Source: a virus. From it: a DNA stretch of 58,593 nucleotides. This document shows positions 46,554-54,881 of the stretch, in pieces. The position numbers and the translations under genes are program-made. Numbering within the stretch: position 1 is the first letter of the stretch; each line of letters begins with the position of its first letter. The DNA is taken from the IMG/VR virus record IMGVR_UViG_3300048833_000177, positions 1 through 58,593 of that record. One strand, 5' to 3'. Under the pieces are notes generated by a model. It made no database searches. It had not been told where the DNA came from and worked only from the letters and a program-made list of their open reading frames with translations.

Positions 46554-48100
46554 CAGAGCCTCGAGAGCAGCGGGTAGAGGTCGCACTCGACCTCGGACCC
46601 GTCATCCATCTTGAGCTTCAGGACGCCGTCAGCGGTGATGCTCATGCCGGCCGGGCGCGTGCCGCGATCGGCCTTCGTGACGAGACCGGGCCCGCCCCGC
46701 TTACCCTGCTGCGCCATGAGTTGCCAGCCCTCGCCAGGGCACGGGCCGGGCCCATCAGTCTTCGCGATGAAGGAGGCGCCGTTGAGCATGACCACCGACA
46801 GCCGGCGATAGTCGCGCTCGGCATCGAAGGTGCCGCACAGTTCGATCTGGTCGGCGTCAATGCCGTCCCTGCCCTTGGCGGCGATGCAGGTCCAGTCAGC
46901 GTGAGGCGGGGCCCGGCCAGTGTCGACCGATGCCTGATAGGTTGCGCCGTTGTGCGAGCAGACCTCGCCTTCGTAATAGACCCGGTCCTCCCACGCCTTC
47001 ACCACCGGCAAGCGGCCGTCTTTGCCGTCCTGCGGCTTCGGGATTGCGGCAACAGCCTCTTCGACCATGGCGCGGACCTCGGCGGGGTCGATACTGGCGC
47101 CGTCCTCGCCATCCTTCGGCTTGGGCAACGCCTCAACCGCGGCCTTCACGACTTCCTCGACGACGCCGCGGATGGCTTCAGGCGTCGGAGTCTCGCCATC
47201 CTTTGGCGCGGGGATTGCGCTCACCGCCTCCTCGACCATCCGCCGAATCTCAGCCGGGTCGGCGTCTTTGCCAGGCTGAGCCGGAGGCAACGCCGCAACG
47301 GCTTCTGCGATGATGGGGGCCGCGATCTCGCGCAGCCGCTCATCGGACGGCGTTTCGCCATCCTTCGGAACGGGCAGATTGGCGAACTCCTCTTGGATGA
47401 ACTGGCGGACCAGATCCATGTCGGCGTCCTTGCCGGGCGCCGGCGGCGGCAGTGCGGCCACCGCATCGGCCACGGCCTTGTCGACCAGCGGAGCGATCTC
47501 TTCGGCGGTAGGCGTGTGCCCATCCTTGGGCGCCGGCACCTTCGCGACCTCTTCGACGATCAGCGCGCGCACTGCGTCCATGTCGACATCGGCACCGTCA
47601 CGAGGGACCGGGAGCGCAGCCACAGCCTCTCGTGCGGCTGCTGCGAGCGCGTCGCGATCAATGGTGGCAGGCGGGACATTGATCTCCGCAACACGCTGAG
47701 AGACGAGCGCCTCAATCTCCGGCTCAATGGCCGCCCGCAGATGCCGCGCAACCGTTTCCGGATCAGCATCGACACCGTCTTTCGCCGGCGGCAGCGCCGC
47801 AATCTTCTCAGCGATTTCGTCCGAGATGCCAGAGCGCGCGGCCTCAGTCGCGCTGGCCACCGCAGCCCGAACCGTCTCCTCGACCAGCGGCGTCACATCT
47901 GCAACCGTGACGGACGCGCCGTCCTTGACTGTGGCGAGCCGCTCCCCGACAGCGCGCTCGAGCCGGTCGAAGCGAAGCTCCCACTCGGCCGTCTGGCGCT
48001 TCAGATCGGAGAGCGCCGCGTCCAGGCGGAGCGACGTTTCCTTCCCGATCTGCGCGGCAATGGCGCCGAGCTCCGCGCCCAGCACCTCAAGCGGCGACAT
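46553..48100 (-). CDS. Repeat-rich head-associated protein with carbohydrate-binding-like C terminus
   Basis: 515 residues from the ATG at 48100, overlapping the portal stop by 14 bases. A coiled-coil N terminus is followed by roughly ten repeats of about 28-35 residues, each with a helix and a turn such as ALPPAKDG or IPAPKDG (collagen-like PKDGxDGx turns near residue 370). A C-terminal module (WEDRVYYEGEVCSHNGATYQ, DWTCIAAKG) is carbohydrate-binding-like, ending in a small beta domain. Its place between portal and adaptor is unusual. It may form trimeric fibres on the head or neck. Confidence 0.75.
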   Translation of the reverse strand: MSPLEVLGAELGAIAAQIGKETSLRLDAALSDLKRQTAEWELRFDRLERAVGERLATVKDGASVTVADVTPLVEETVRAAVASATEAARSGISDEIAEKIAALPPAKDGVDADPETVARHLRAAIEPEIEALVSQRVAEINVPPATIDRDALAAAAREAVAALPVPRDGADVDMDAVRALIVEEVAKVPAPKDGHTPTAEEIAPLVDKAVADAVAALPPPAPGKDADMDLVRQFIQEEFANLPVPKDGETPSDERLREIAAPIIAEAVAALPPAQPGKDADPAEIRRMVEEAVSAIPAPKDGETPTPEAIRGVVEEVVKAAVEALPKPKDGEDGASIDPAEVRAMVEEAVAAIPKPQDGKDGRLPVVKAWEDRVYYEGEVCSHNGATYQASVDTGRAPPHADWTCIAAKGRDGIDADQIELCGTFDAERDYRRLSVVMLNGASFIAKTDGPGPCPGEGWQLMAQQGKRGGPGLVTKADRGTRPAGMSITADGVLKLKMDDGSEVECDLYPLLSRL

Positions 48101-49478
48101 CGCTGCTCTTGCCGAAGGCGCTGCGGAGCGCTGCGACTGCGCGAGCGGTGTCCTCGGGGTCGGGCTCATCGGCATTGACCTCATCCGCAGTCGGTTCGTT
48201 GTTCGGCGCCGCTGCCGGTGCCGTCGGCTGCATCTGCGCGCCGAATGATAGCGGCACGACCTGCTGCTGGACGCGCGGCTGTGCGCCAACGCCGCCCGGC
48301 ACCGAAGGCAGGCCGATCTTGTTGCGCGCCTCGTCGGGGGCGTAGATGCCGCTGATCGTGCCGCGGGCGAGCCCCTCGATCATCTCCTTGAAGTTCGACC
48401 GGAGCAGCGCCTCGGTGTCGAACTCGAGATACTCGTCGGGCTGGCCCTTCAGGCCGAACAGCGCGCCGATCGCTTCCTCGATGTGGTTCAGGCAGAAGCC
48501 CAGACCAGAGGACTTCCACGACGACATCAGCGCTTCGGTCGATGCGAAGGGTGTCGAGCCGACGCCCAGCACCTGAAGCGGCATCCGGAACGCCAGCGCG
48601 ATCGCTTGGTCGGTGATCTTCAGCATGTCGGCGAGGCGCGCATCCGCTGGCGACATCGAGACCGCCTTGGCCTTCAGCCCCCACGACAAGATCGGCGTGC
48701 CGCCGGCGTTCTCGCCTTGCGACATCTCCTCCCAACGCTTGCGCAGATCTTTGGCCTGATCCGAGTTGAGCTTCTCGTCGGTTTCCAGGATGAAGCTCGG
48801 CCGGGCCTGATTGATGTAGAAGGCGACCTGCTGGTTCAGCGCGGCACCGGCCATCGCTCGCTCAAGCACCGTAGCCAGGATCGGGCTTATGCCTTTCAGC
48901 GGGTGCTGCGGCGTGTGCAAGCGCAGATGCAGGACATCGCGGGCCGGGATCGGCAGCGCGAAATCGAAGCGCCGCTCGGCGACCTCGTTCCCGCCGAGCC
49001 AGTAGAAGATCGAGCCGTCATTGCCGATCAGCGGCTGGCCATGACGCATGATGTGCGTCTCAACGATCTCGTTCCGGTTGTTCCGGATCGCCACCGCGAA
49101 GGCCTCGCCGCGCTCGTACATGCGCCGCGTCAGGTTCATCAGGTGGTCGGAGATCGACTCGTAATCGTTCGGCTTCCGCAGCCAGCGCGTCAGCGCAGAG
49201 CCGGTCTGGCGCTTGCGCCCGCCGTTCTCCTCGGTGACCCAATGGTCGCCCGGGCACATGGCGACCGTCTGCGCATAGGCCGAGATACAGGCCTCGACCA
49301 TTGAACTCGCTTCGCCGTAAGGCTGCAGCGAATAACCCATTTGCCACCAGTTCAGGAACTTGCCGGCTTTCGCCGACAGCCACCCATCGGACAGCGCATA
49401 AGGCCCGGGGCGATACGCGCCCTCCGTGGTGGACTTCTTTGCCCACGACGGCAGCACGCGGGCGAGGAGACCAGCCAT
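48087..49478 (-). CDS. Portal protein (HK97 family)
   Basis: 463 residues. Matches HK97-type portals: VEACISAYAQTVAMCPGDHW, LTRWLRKPNDYESISDHLMN, HTPQHPLKGISPI, SFILETDEKL and a LQVLGVGSTPFASTEALMSS wing-stem segment. Forms the dodecameric DNA entry ring. The stop lies inside the following repeat protein gene. The C-terminal tail is Pro/Ala-rich. Confidence 0.92.
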   Translation of the reverse strand: MAGLLARVLPSWAKKSTTEGAYRPGPYALSDGWLSAKAGKFLNWWQMGYSLQPYGEASSMVEACISAYAQTVAMCPGDHWVTEENGGRKRQTGSALTRWLRKPNDYESISDHLMNLTRRMYERGEAFAVAIRNNRNEIVETHIMRHGQPLIGNDGSIFYWLGGNEVAERRFDFALPIPARDVLHLRLHTPQHPLKGISPILATVLERAMAGAALNQQVAFYINQARPSFILETDEKLNSDQAKDLRKRWEEMSQGENAGGTPILSWGLKAKAVSMSPADARLADMLKITDQAIALAFRMPLQVLGVGSTPFASTEALMSSWKSSGLGFCLNHIEEAIGALFGLKGQPDEYLEFDTEALLRSNFKEMIEGLARGTISGIYAPDEARNKIGLPSVPGGVGAQPRVQQQVVPLSFGAQMQPTAPAAAPNNEPTADEVNADEPDPEDTARAVAALRSAFGKSSDVAA

Positions 49479-49487
49479 GATCTGGGC

Positions 49488-49811
49488 TTACGCGCTGCGG
49501 GTCTTGTAGCCGCGCTTAGGCTTCTCAGCCGTGATCTCGCGCGTGGTCTTCGCGGGTTCGCCCTCGCCTTCAGGCGCGGCTTCCCTCTCCTTCGCCTTGC
49601 TGGCCTTCTTCTCAGCGGCCAGGCGCTCAGCCTCTTCGCGGGCAGCGGCGCGGGCTGCATCGGGGTCGTCAACGCCGCGCGACCGCGGCACGCCCGCGCG
49701 AATTGCCACCGCAACGCCGCTCGCGTGAACCAGTCGTCCGTCCTCGCTCATGGAAACCTCCGCAGGATCGACGACTTCGTCATCTTCCAGGACATACCAG
49801 GTCTCGCGCAT
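49488..49811 (-). CDS. Hypothetical protein between decoration gene and portal
   Basis: 107 residues from the ATG at 49811, which has AGGAG eight bases upstream (a GTG at 49871 is less likely). The first 40 residues form a small folded unit (ETWYVLEDDEVVDPAEVSM), then a long Lys/Glu/Ala helical and disordered tail. No family recognised. Position after the decoration genes suggests a minor head protein. Confidence 0.62.
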   Translation of the reverse strand: MRETWYVLEDDEVVDPAEVSMSEDGRLVHASGVAVAIRAGVPRSRGVDDPDAARAAAREEAERLAAEKKASKAKEREAAPEGEGEPAKTTREITAEKPKRGYKTRSA

Positions 49812-49867
49812 CGCTCTCACTCCTGTCGGGAAGGGAGCAGGGGCGACCGGAGCCGCCCCCACAGGGG

Positions 49868-50242
49868 TCACTTGCCGTCGTCGACGTAGACGATGATCGT
49901 GCCGGTCTTGACGTTGCCGCCCTGGGCGACGACGACCTTCACGCGGTCACGGGCCAGGGCGATGCGGTCGTTCACCGCGGTGCCTCCGGAGGCGTAGAGC
50001 GACGCGACGCCAGCCGTGGTGTGCGTGCCGGCGCGCGGCCGCAGCTTGGTCGCCGCGTTCTGGTCCGTCAGCGACAGGATGACTTCGCCGGTCGTGTCCG
50101 CAGTGATGGTGAAGTCGACGCCATCGGCGAAATCGGTCTTCACATACTGGATCGAGTCGATGAAGCCGGAGAGATACGGCGAATAGGCCGTCGCGGCGCC
50201 CGACGAGTTGGTCGTCAGGGGGATCGTGAACTTGCGGATCAT
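49868..50242 (-). CDS. Decoration-like head protein, copy 2
   Basis: 124 residues, all-beta. Shares ATAYSPYLSGFIDSIQYVK, GVDFTITAD, RAGTHTTAGVASLYA and DRVKVVVAQGGN with the next gene upstream, so it is a tandem paralog at roughly half identity by eye. Likely a capsid decoration or outer-head protein. It has its own short leader after a 12-base gap. Confidence 0.7.
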   Translation of the reverse strand: MIRKFTIPLTTNSSGAATAYSPYLSGFIDSIQYVKTDFADGVDFTITADTTGEVILSLTDQNAATKLRPRAGTHTTAGVASLYASGGTAVNDRIALARDRVKVVVAQGGNVKTGTIIVYVDDGK

Positions 50243-50253
50243 GACAGGACTCC

Positions 50254-50625
50254 TCAGCCGTCGACGGTGATGTGGAAGGTGCCCGCCGTGGCGTTGCCGC
50301 CGCTCGCGACAACGATCTTCACGCGGTCCTGAGACAGCGAGATCTTGCCGTTAACGGCAGTTCCTGCAGCGGCGTACAGCGAAGCCGCACCAGCCGTGGT
50401 GGCCGTGCCAGCGCGCGGGTAGCGGGTCGCGGAGGCGTTGACGTTCTCCTCGGCCCAGATCGTCTCGCCGGTATCCTCGGCGGTGATGGTGAAATCGACG
50501 CCGTTTGCGAAGGTGTCCTTCACATAGCGGATCGAGATCAGGTCGCCCGACAGAACGGGCGAATAGGCCGTGGCGTCACCGCTTGCATCGACGGTGACCG
50601 GCACGACGTGGCGTCGTAGGGCCAT
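50254..50625 (-). CDS. Decoration-like head protein, copy 1
   Basis: 123 residues. ATAYSPVLSGDLISIRYVK, FANGVDFTITAEDTGETIW, RAGTATTAGAASLYAAAGTA and DRVKIVVASGGNATAG define the family shared with the downstream copy. Small beta proteins after the major capsid are usually decoration proteins; here two diverged copies lie in tandem. Family named only by context. Confidence 0.7.
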   Translation of the reverse strand: MALRRHVVPVTVDASGDATAYSPVLSGDLISIRYVKDTFANGVDFTITAEDTGETIWAEENVNASATRYPRAGTATTAGAASLYAAAGTAVNGKISLSQDRVKIVVASGGNATAGTFHITVDG

Positions 50626-50706
50626 GTGGTTTCTCCCGCAGACTCATCTGCACAAGGTGAAACGCGGGGCCGTGATTGGCCCCGCGCGGGTCAGGCGGTC
50701 AGCGGT

Positions 50707-52599
50707 TTACCAGGAGGTGCCGTCGACCCAGTTCACCATGGACGGGCGGCCCATGACCCAGCTCACATCCATCAGCATGCGAACGCCGATGGTCGCGGTC
50801 TGGTAGAACGAGCGGACCGGGTCAGCGACGGTCGGGCCCGTGCCGGACACGATCTCCAGCGGGTTCGCGTCTTCCATGTGAACGGTCGCCGTCTCGTTGA
50901 TGTCGAACTCGGGCGCATCGCCAGCGGCGGTGTAGAAGTCCGAGTTGCGGATCGCGATCAGGCGGCCAGCGGTGGCATAGGTGGACTCGACGATCGTGAC
51001 GCGCTCACGGATCGGAGCGAACCAGTTGGTCGTGTTGTCCGGGCCGTCCATCATCGCGATCGAGAGACCCTGCGCAGGGTTCATGATCACGGTGATGTTG
51101 TCCGCCGCGTTCGCCGCGATGAACGGCGCCAGGAGAGCCTTGAAGTCCTCCTTGACCGCCGTGTGGTCGCCACCGCCGTAGCCGGAGGCCACAGCCGAGA
51201 CGCCGTTCAGCAGACCAGCCGGGCGAGCCGAGGAAGCGGCGGTGGCGTCCAGCAGCGCCGCATCAAGGACCGATGCGGTGTCTTCCAGGATGGCCTGGCG
51301 AACGATGGCCTCGATCGCCGGGGTCGAGCGACGGGCGAGCTCACGCGAGAACGGGACGATGACGCCCATCTTCTTCGGGGTGAGTTCGGCTGCAGCGGTC
51401 GTGATGCGGCCGACCCGGATGGGCGAGCCCTCCGCGACGAAGCCGCCGCCGGCGCCGCCAGCAGTGCGGCGGGGCAGCTTGATCGTGCCGGTGCCGTCGA
51501 AGCTAAGCCCGACGCCGCGGTTGCGGAGCTCGGGATAGATCGACATGCCGGTCAGCGCCTGCAGGAAGCCGGAGTTGACCGTCTGGAGAAGCTCGGACGC
51601 CCAGCCGGACACGGTGGTCGTGCCGATGGTCTGGTCGGCCTTCGCGACGATCGCGGTCGCCTCGTGGCCCGGGTAGCGCTCCTCGAGCACGCGGTCGAGG
51701 GTCTTGTCGCCGCCGCCGAAGGCGCGCACACCCTGGACTACCATCGCGCGGACCAGCAGGTCGAGCGGCTGCACGTCCTTCTGGGGGAAGCCGAGCGGCC
51801 GACGATTGACCGCCGGGGCAGCGACGCCACCGGCCGGCGCGGCGTTCAGGCCGATCAGCGACTCCGAGCGCTTCATCGCCGTCAGCGTGGCGGTGTCGCG
51901 CTCGATCTGGTCGCTGAGCTCGTTCACGGCGTCCGCGTCGAACTCGGCAGCGCCGTTCAGTTCGGTCAGGCGGTCCTTTTTGGCGACGAGTTCGTTCTCC
52001 GCATCGACGATGCGCTGTGCGAGGGTCTTCATGACGGGTGTGCTCCGATGAGGTGGGGTTTGAGCGGCTTTCTCGCCGGTTGCCGCCAGATCCCGGCGCC
52101 TCTCGTCGGCATGCTCGCCGAAGGCTAGGGACATGGTTTCGGTTGAGAGATTCAGGGACTTCGCCAGTTGCAGGGCAGAAGGATTCGCGGGGACGGAGAC
52201 CAGCGAGGTCTCCAGAAGCTCGGCGCGGATGTAGCGCTGGCCCGCGTAGGGCTTCTCCTTGTCGAGAGGCTCCCACTGCAGCGGACGGAAACCGACGGAG
52301 ACAGCGCGAAGGATGCCCTGCTCGACCAGGCTGATGAGCTCGTCGATCCGAGCGCTGGTGCCGCGGGCCGCCAGATTGAGCTTGGCGACCAGCTTCCCGC
52401 CCTCGACGCGAACATTCGACCACGTCCCGATCGGGAACGACGACGAATGCCCGAACAGCGCGATCGGGTTCGACTTGAAGCGCTTCAGATCCCAGCCGCT
52501 GGGCTCGACCACGTCGCCGTAGCTGTCCTTGGTGGCGTCGGACAATACGAACTCGAAGCCGTCGCCAGCCTTGGCGACAGTCTTGCGGACCATTTGCAT
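50707..52599 (-). CDS. Fused HK97-type prohead protease and major capsid protein
   Basis: 630 residues. Residues 1-150 are a herpesvirus/HK97-type prohead protease with active-site candidates H51 (LFGHSSSF) and S101 (AVSVGF). A helical delta-like scaffold follows (residues about 190-255), then an HK97-fold capsid protein (SGWASELLQTVNSGFLQALT, GRITTAAAELTPKKMGVIVP, LLDATAASSARPAGLL, and a C-terminal IGVRMLMDVSWVMGRP). Internal ATG at 52032 has GGAG ten bases upstream, so a shorter capsid-only product is possible. Confidence 0.9.
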   Translation of the reverse strand: MQMVRKTVAKAGDGFEFVLSDATKDSYGDVVEPSGWDLKRFKSNPIALFGHSSSFPIGTWSNVRVEGGKLVAKLNLAARGTSARIDELISLVEQGILRAVSVGFRPLQWEPLDKEKPYAGQRYIRAELLETSLVSVPANPSALQLAKSLNLSTETMSLAFGEHADERRRDLAATGEKAAQTPPHRSTPVMKTLAQRIVDAENELVAKKDRLTELNGAAEFDADAVNELSDQIERDTATLTAMKRSESLIGLNAAPAGGVAAPAVNRRPLGFPQKDVQPLDLLVRAMVVQGVRAFGGGDKTLDRVLEERYPGHEATAIVAKADQTIGTTTVSGWASELLQTVNSGFLQALTGMSIYPELRNRGVGLSFDGTGTIKLPRRTAGGAGGGFVAEGSPIRVGRITTAAAELTPKKMGVIVPFSRELARRSTPAIEAIVRQAILEDTASVLDAALLDATAASSARPAGLLNGVSAVASGYGGGDHTAVKEDFKALLAPFIAANAADNITVIMNPAQGLSIAMMDGPDNTTNWFAPIRERVTIVESTYATAGRLIAIRNSDFYTAAGDAPEFDINETATVHMEDANPLEIVSGTGPTVADPVRSFYQTATIGVRMLMDVSWVMGRPSMVNWVDGTSW

Positions 52600-52613
52600 T
52601 TCAGGATCTCCGA

Positions 52614-54329
52614 TCAGGCGATCATCGCCGCGGCTTCAGCGCGAGCGGCCGCTTCCGGGTTCATCGACATCAGCGTCACCGCGTTGAACATCGCCATGAC
52701 CGGGTCGATCTTCGCGGTGCCGGCGATCTGCTTGGTGACCATCAGGGCGTTGCCCTTCTGCTCGACCTTCGCGTTCCCGACGCACCAGATCATCAGGTCG
52801 GACCCGTCATGGATCATGGTGCCCTGCGCCAACCGGCGCTCGGCGACTTTCACTGCCGTCTGGAGCTTGTAGCCCTGCGGCACCGAGATGATCTCGCCGA
52901 TCTCGCCGTCCTTGCCGACGCTGAAGTTCCGCCGCTCGAGCTCGTCGACGATGTCGCTCACGCCCGCGGGGTCCGCGCCGATCGCGGCCTCCGCCGGCAG
53001 CAGACCGGCATCGCGAACCTGCTCGACGATGTCCGCCAGTTCCTCGACGTCCGCAGAGGACTCGTCCTCGACGATCTCCAGCCATTCCGTCGCGTCGAGG
53101 TCGATAAGCTTCGACGCAATTTCCTTGCGCCGCTCCAGCACGATCCGGTGCGCCCAGGCCTTGCACCAGACCAGCCACCGGCGGGTTTCCTTCTCACGCC
53201 CCAACACGCAGAGGCCGAGCAAGTCGTCCAGGCCGCCGCCGTCGACACCGACCACGGCAACGTCACAGCGCTCGATCAAGGCCTCAATGGTGAGCCCGGG
53301 CTCGGCTCGCTTCGCCCAAAACAGCGCGCCGGCCCAATTATCCGTCCGAAGCCCCTGCCCGATCTCGACGTTCAGGAACTTCGCCAGGAAGACGTTGCGG
53401 GTCTCCGGGCCCTTGCGCTTTTCCTTCTCGAGCCCGTCGGCGATCCACTCGCGGCCCCATTGGGTGCGGCCGACGAAGGGATTCGTGATGTAGAAGTTCT
53501 CGGGCTTCTCATACGACTTGTCGGCGATCATCGCCGCCGGAAACTCGTAGATCACCGGCAGGAACTTCCGGTCCTGAATCGTCCCATCGCGCACGCCGCG
53601 GGCATAGTTCAGCCGGTCCTTGAACACGCCAGTCGGCGGCGCATCCGCCATGGTGCTGATCGAGATGACGAAGCCTTCCGGTCGCCCGACCAACCCGCCT
53701 GTCGCCTCCTTCAGCATCGAGTCCGCCTTGGCGCTCGACCCGAACTCCCAGAGCTCGTCGATCAGCACGAAGCCGGCCTTGTTGCCGACGACGATCGACC
53801 CGTCCGCCGAGAGGATGCGCAGCGTGGCGCCGGTCCGCAGATGCGTGATCGTGCGCAGGTGATCCTGGATCTTCAGGAAGCCCTGCTCGTCAGCGTTCAG
53901 CGTCGGGTCGGCGCGCACCATGTCCGCCGCCGGCTTGAAGGCGTTCTGCGCCGCCTTGATCGTCGGCGCGATGATGATGAGTTCGTTCGACTGCCGCCAG
54001 TTCCTGATCAGCGCCGTCAGCATGATTCCGGCGGAAATCAAACTCTTGCCGTTCTTCTTGGCAACGCAGAGAAAAAACTCGCTGATCTCGCGCCGGCCGG
54101 TGCTGTGGTCGTAAGCCCCGAAGATGGCCTCGACGAAATCAAAGACCCACTGGTCGCCTGCCTCGCCGAAGGTCGGCATGCCAGCCGCCTCGACGATCCG
54201 CAGCGATTTGAACACCGCCATCGCCTGGGCGGCTTCGTCGGGGAAAAGAGCCCCGACTGTGATCAGCGGCTCGCCGGCGACGATGCGGCGCTCCCAATCG
54301 AGGCACGCCGTCGACCAGGTGAGCGTCAC
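52614..54329 (-). CDS. terL: Terminase large subunit
   Basis: 571 residues from GTG at 54329 (overlapping the small subunit stop). The ATPase N-terminal half has a Walker A-like VAKKNGKS, FVLIDELWEFG (Walker B and following), STMADAPPTG and the C-terminal nuclease half has VVGVDGGGLDDLLGLCVL and AAIGADPAGVSDIV as metal-binding acids. Terminase_1/HK97-type. Drives DNA packaging and cuts concatemers. Confidence 0.93.
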   Translation of the reverse strand: MTLTWSTACLDWERRIVAGEPLITVGALFPDEAAQAMAVFKSLRIVEAAGMPTFGEAGDQWVFDFVEAIFGAYDHSTGRREISEFFLCVAKKNGKSLISAGIMLTALIRNWRQSNELIIIAPTIKAAQNAFKPAADMVRADPTLNADEQGFLKIQDHLRTITHLRTGATLRILSADGSIVVGNKAGFVLIDELWEFGSSAKADSMLKEATGGLVGRPEGFVISISTMADAPPTGVFKDRLNYARGVRDGTIQDRKFLPVIYEFPAAMIADKSYEKPENFYITNPFVGRTQWGREWIADGLEKEKRKGPETRNVFLAKFLNVEIGQGLRTDNWAGALFWAKRAEPGLTIEALIERCDVAVVGVDGGGLDDLLGLCVLGREKETRRWLVWCKAWAHRIVLERRKEIASKLIDLDATEWLEIVEDESSADVEELADIVEQVRDAGLLPAEAAIGADPAGVSDIVDELERRNFSVGKDGEIGEIISVPQGYKLQTAVKVAERRLAQGTMIHDGSDLMIWCVGNAKVEQKGNALMVTKQIAGTAKIDPVMAMFNAVTLMSMNPEAAARAEAAAMIA

Positions 54330-54772
54330 GAGTTACTCACGACCAGCCGCGGCGGCTCCGGAACGGCGAATTTTCCCTCAGCGGTGCTCTGCTCGGCGTT
54401 GATCCGGCGCTGCTCGCGCTTCGTCTGCGGCGCCGGCGGCGCGACCGGCCCATCCGCAGCAGGCGCCGGCGGCGTATAGGCTTCAGCAGCCGCGCAGGCC
54501 TTGGCGTTAGCCGGCGTGACGAAGCCCCAGGTCAACAGCAGCGCCGTCGCCTTGATCGCCGCAGCCTCGCTGCCGTGCTCGATGATCTTGTTGAGCCGAT
54601 CGACGCCCTTCAAAGCGCCAGCCTGCGCCTCCGCCATCAGGTCGAGCTTCTCGGCCTCCGACTGGACCGGGCCAGCGACAGCCACCGGCTGAGCGATCTT
54701 CGCAGCGTTCGGCTTCCGGCCAGCGCCAGGACGCTTCCCGCCGCGGCCGATGCCCTTTGATACCTTCGGCAT
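54326..54772 (-). CDS. terS: Terminase small subunit
   Basis: 148 residues. A basic N terminus (MPKVSKGIGRGGKRPGAGRK) typical of small terminases precedes a helical core (EAQAGALKGVDRLNKIIEHG, KATALLLTWGF) and a Pro/Ala-rich tail. It lies immediately upstream of the large subunit gene with GTGA overlap. The N-terminal GRGGKRPGAGRK is a widely seen small-terminase signature; DNA-recognition helix not resolved. Confidence 0.82.
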   Translation of the reverse strand: MPKVSKGIGRGGKRPGAGRKPNAAKIAQPVAVAGPVQSEAEKLDLMAEAQAGALKGVDRLNKIIEHGSEAAAIKATALLLTWGFVTPANAKACAAAEAYTPPAPAADGPVAPPAPQTKREQRRINAEQSTAEGKFAVPEPPRLVVSNS

Positions 54773-54881
54773 TCAAAGCCCCATCGAAATCGTGGATTCG
54801 CCGCCCCAGAAATTCTGCGCGTGAGCCCAATAGCGGTCCACAAGGGTAAAGGCTGTGGACTTTGAAGGCCCCCGCCCCCCG

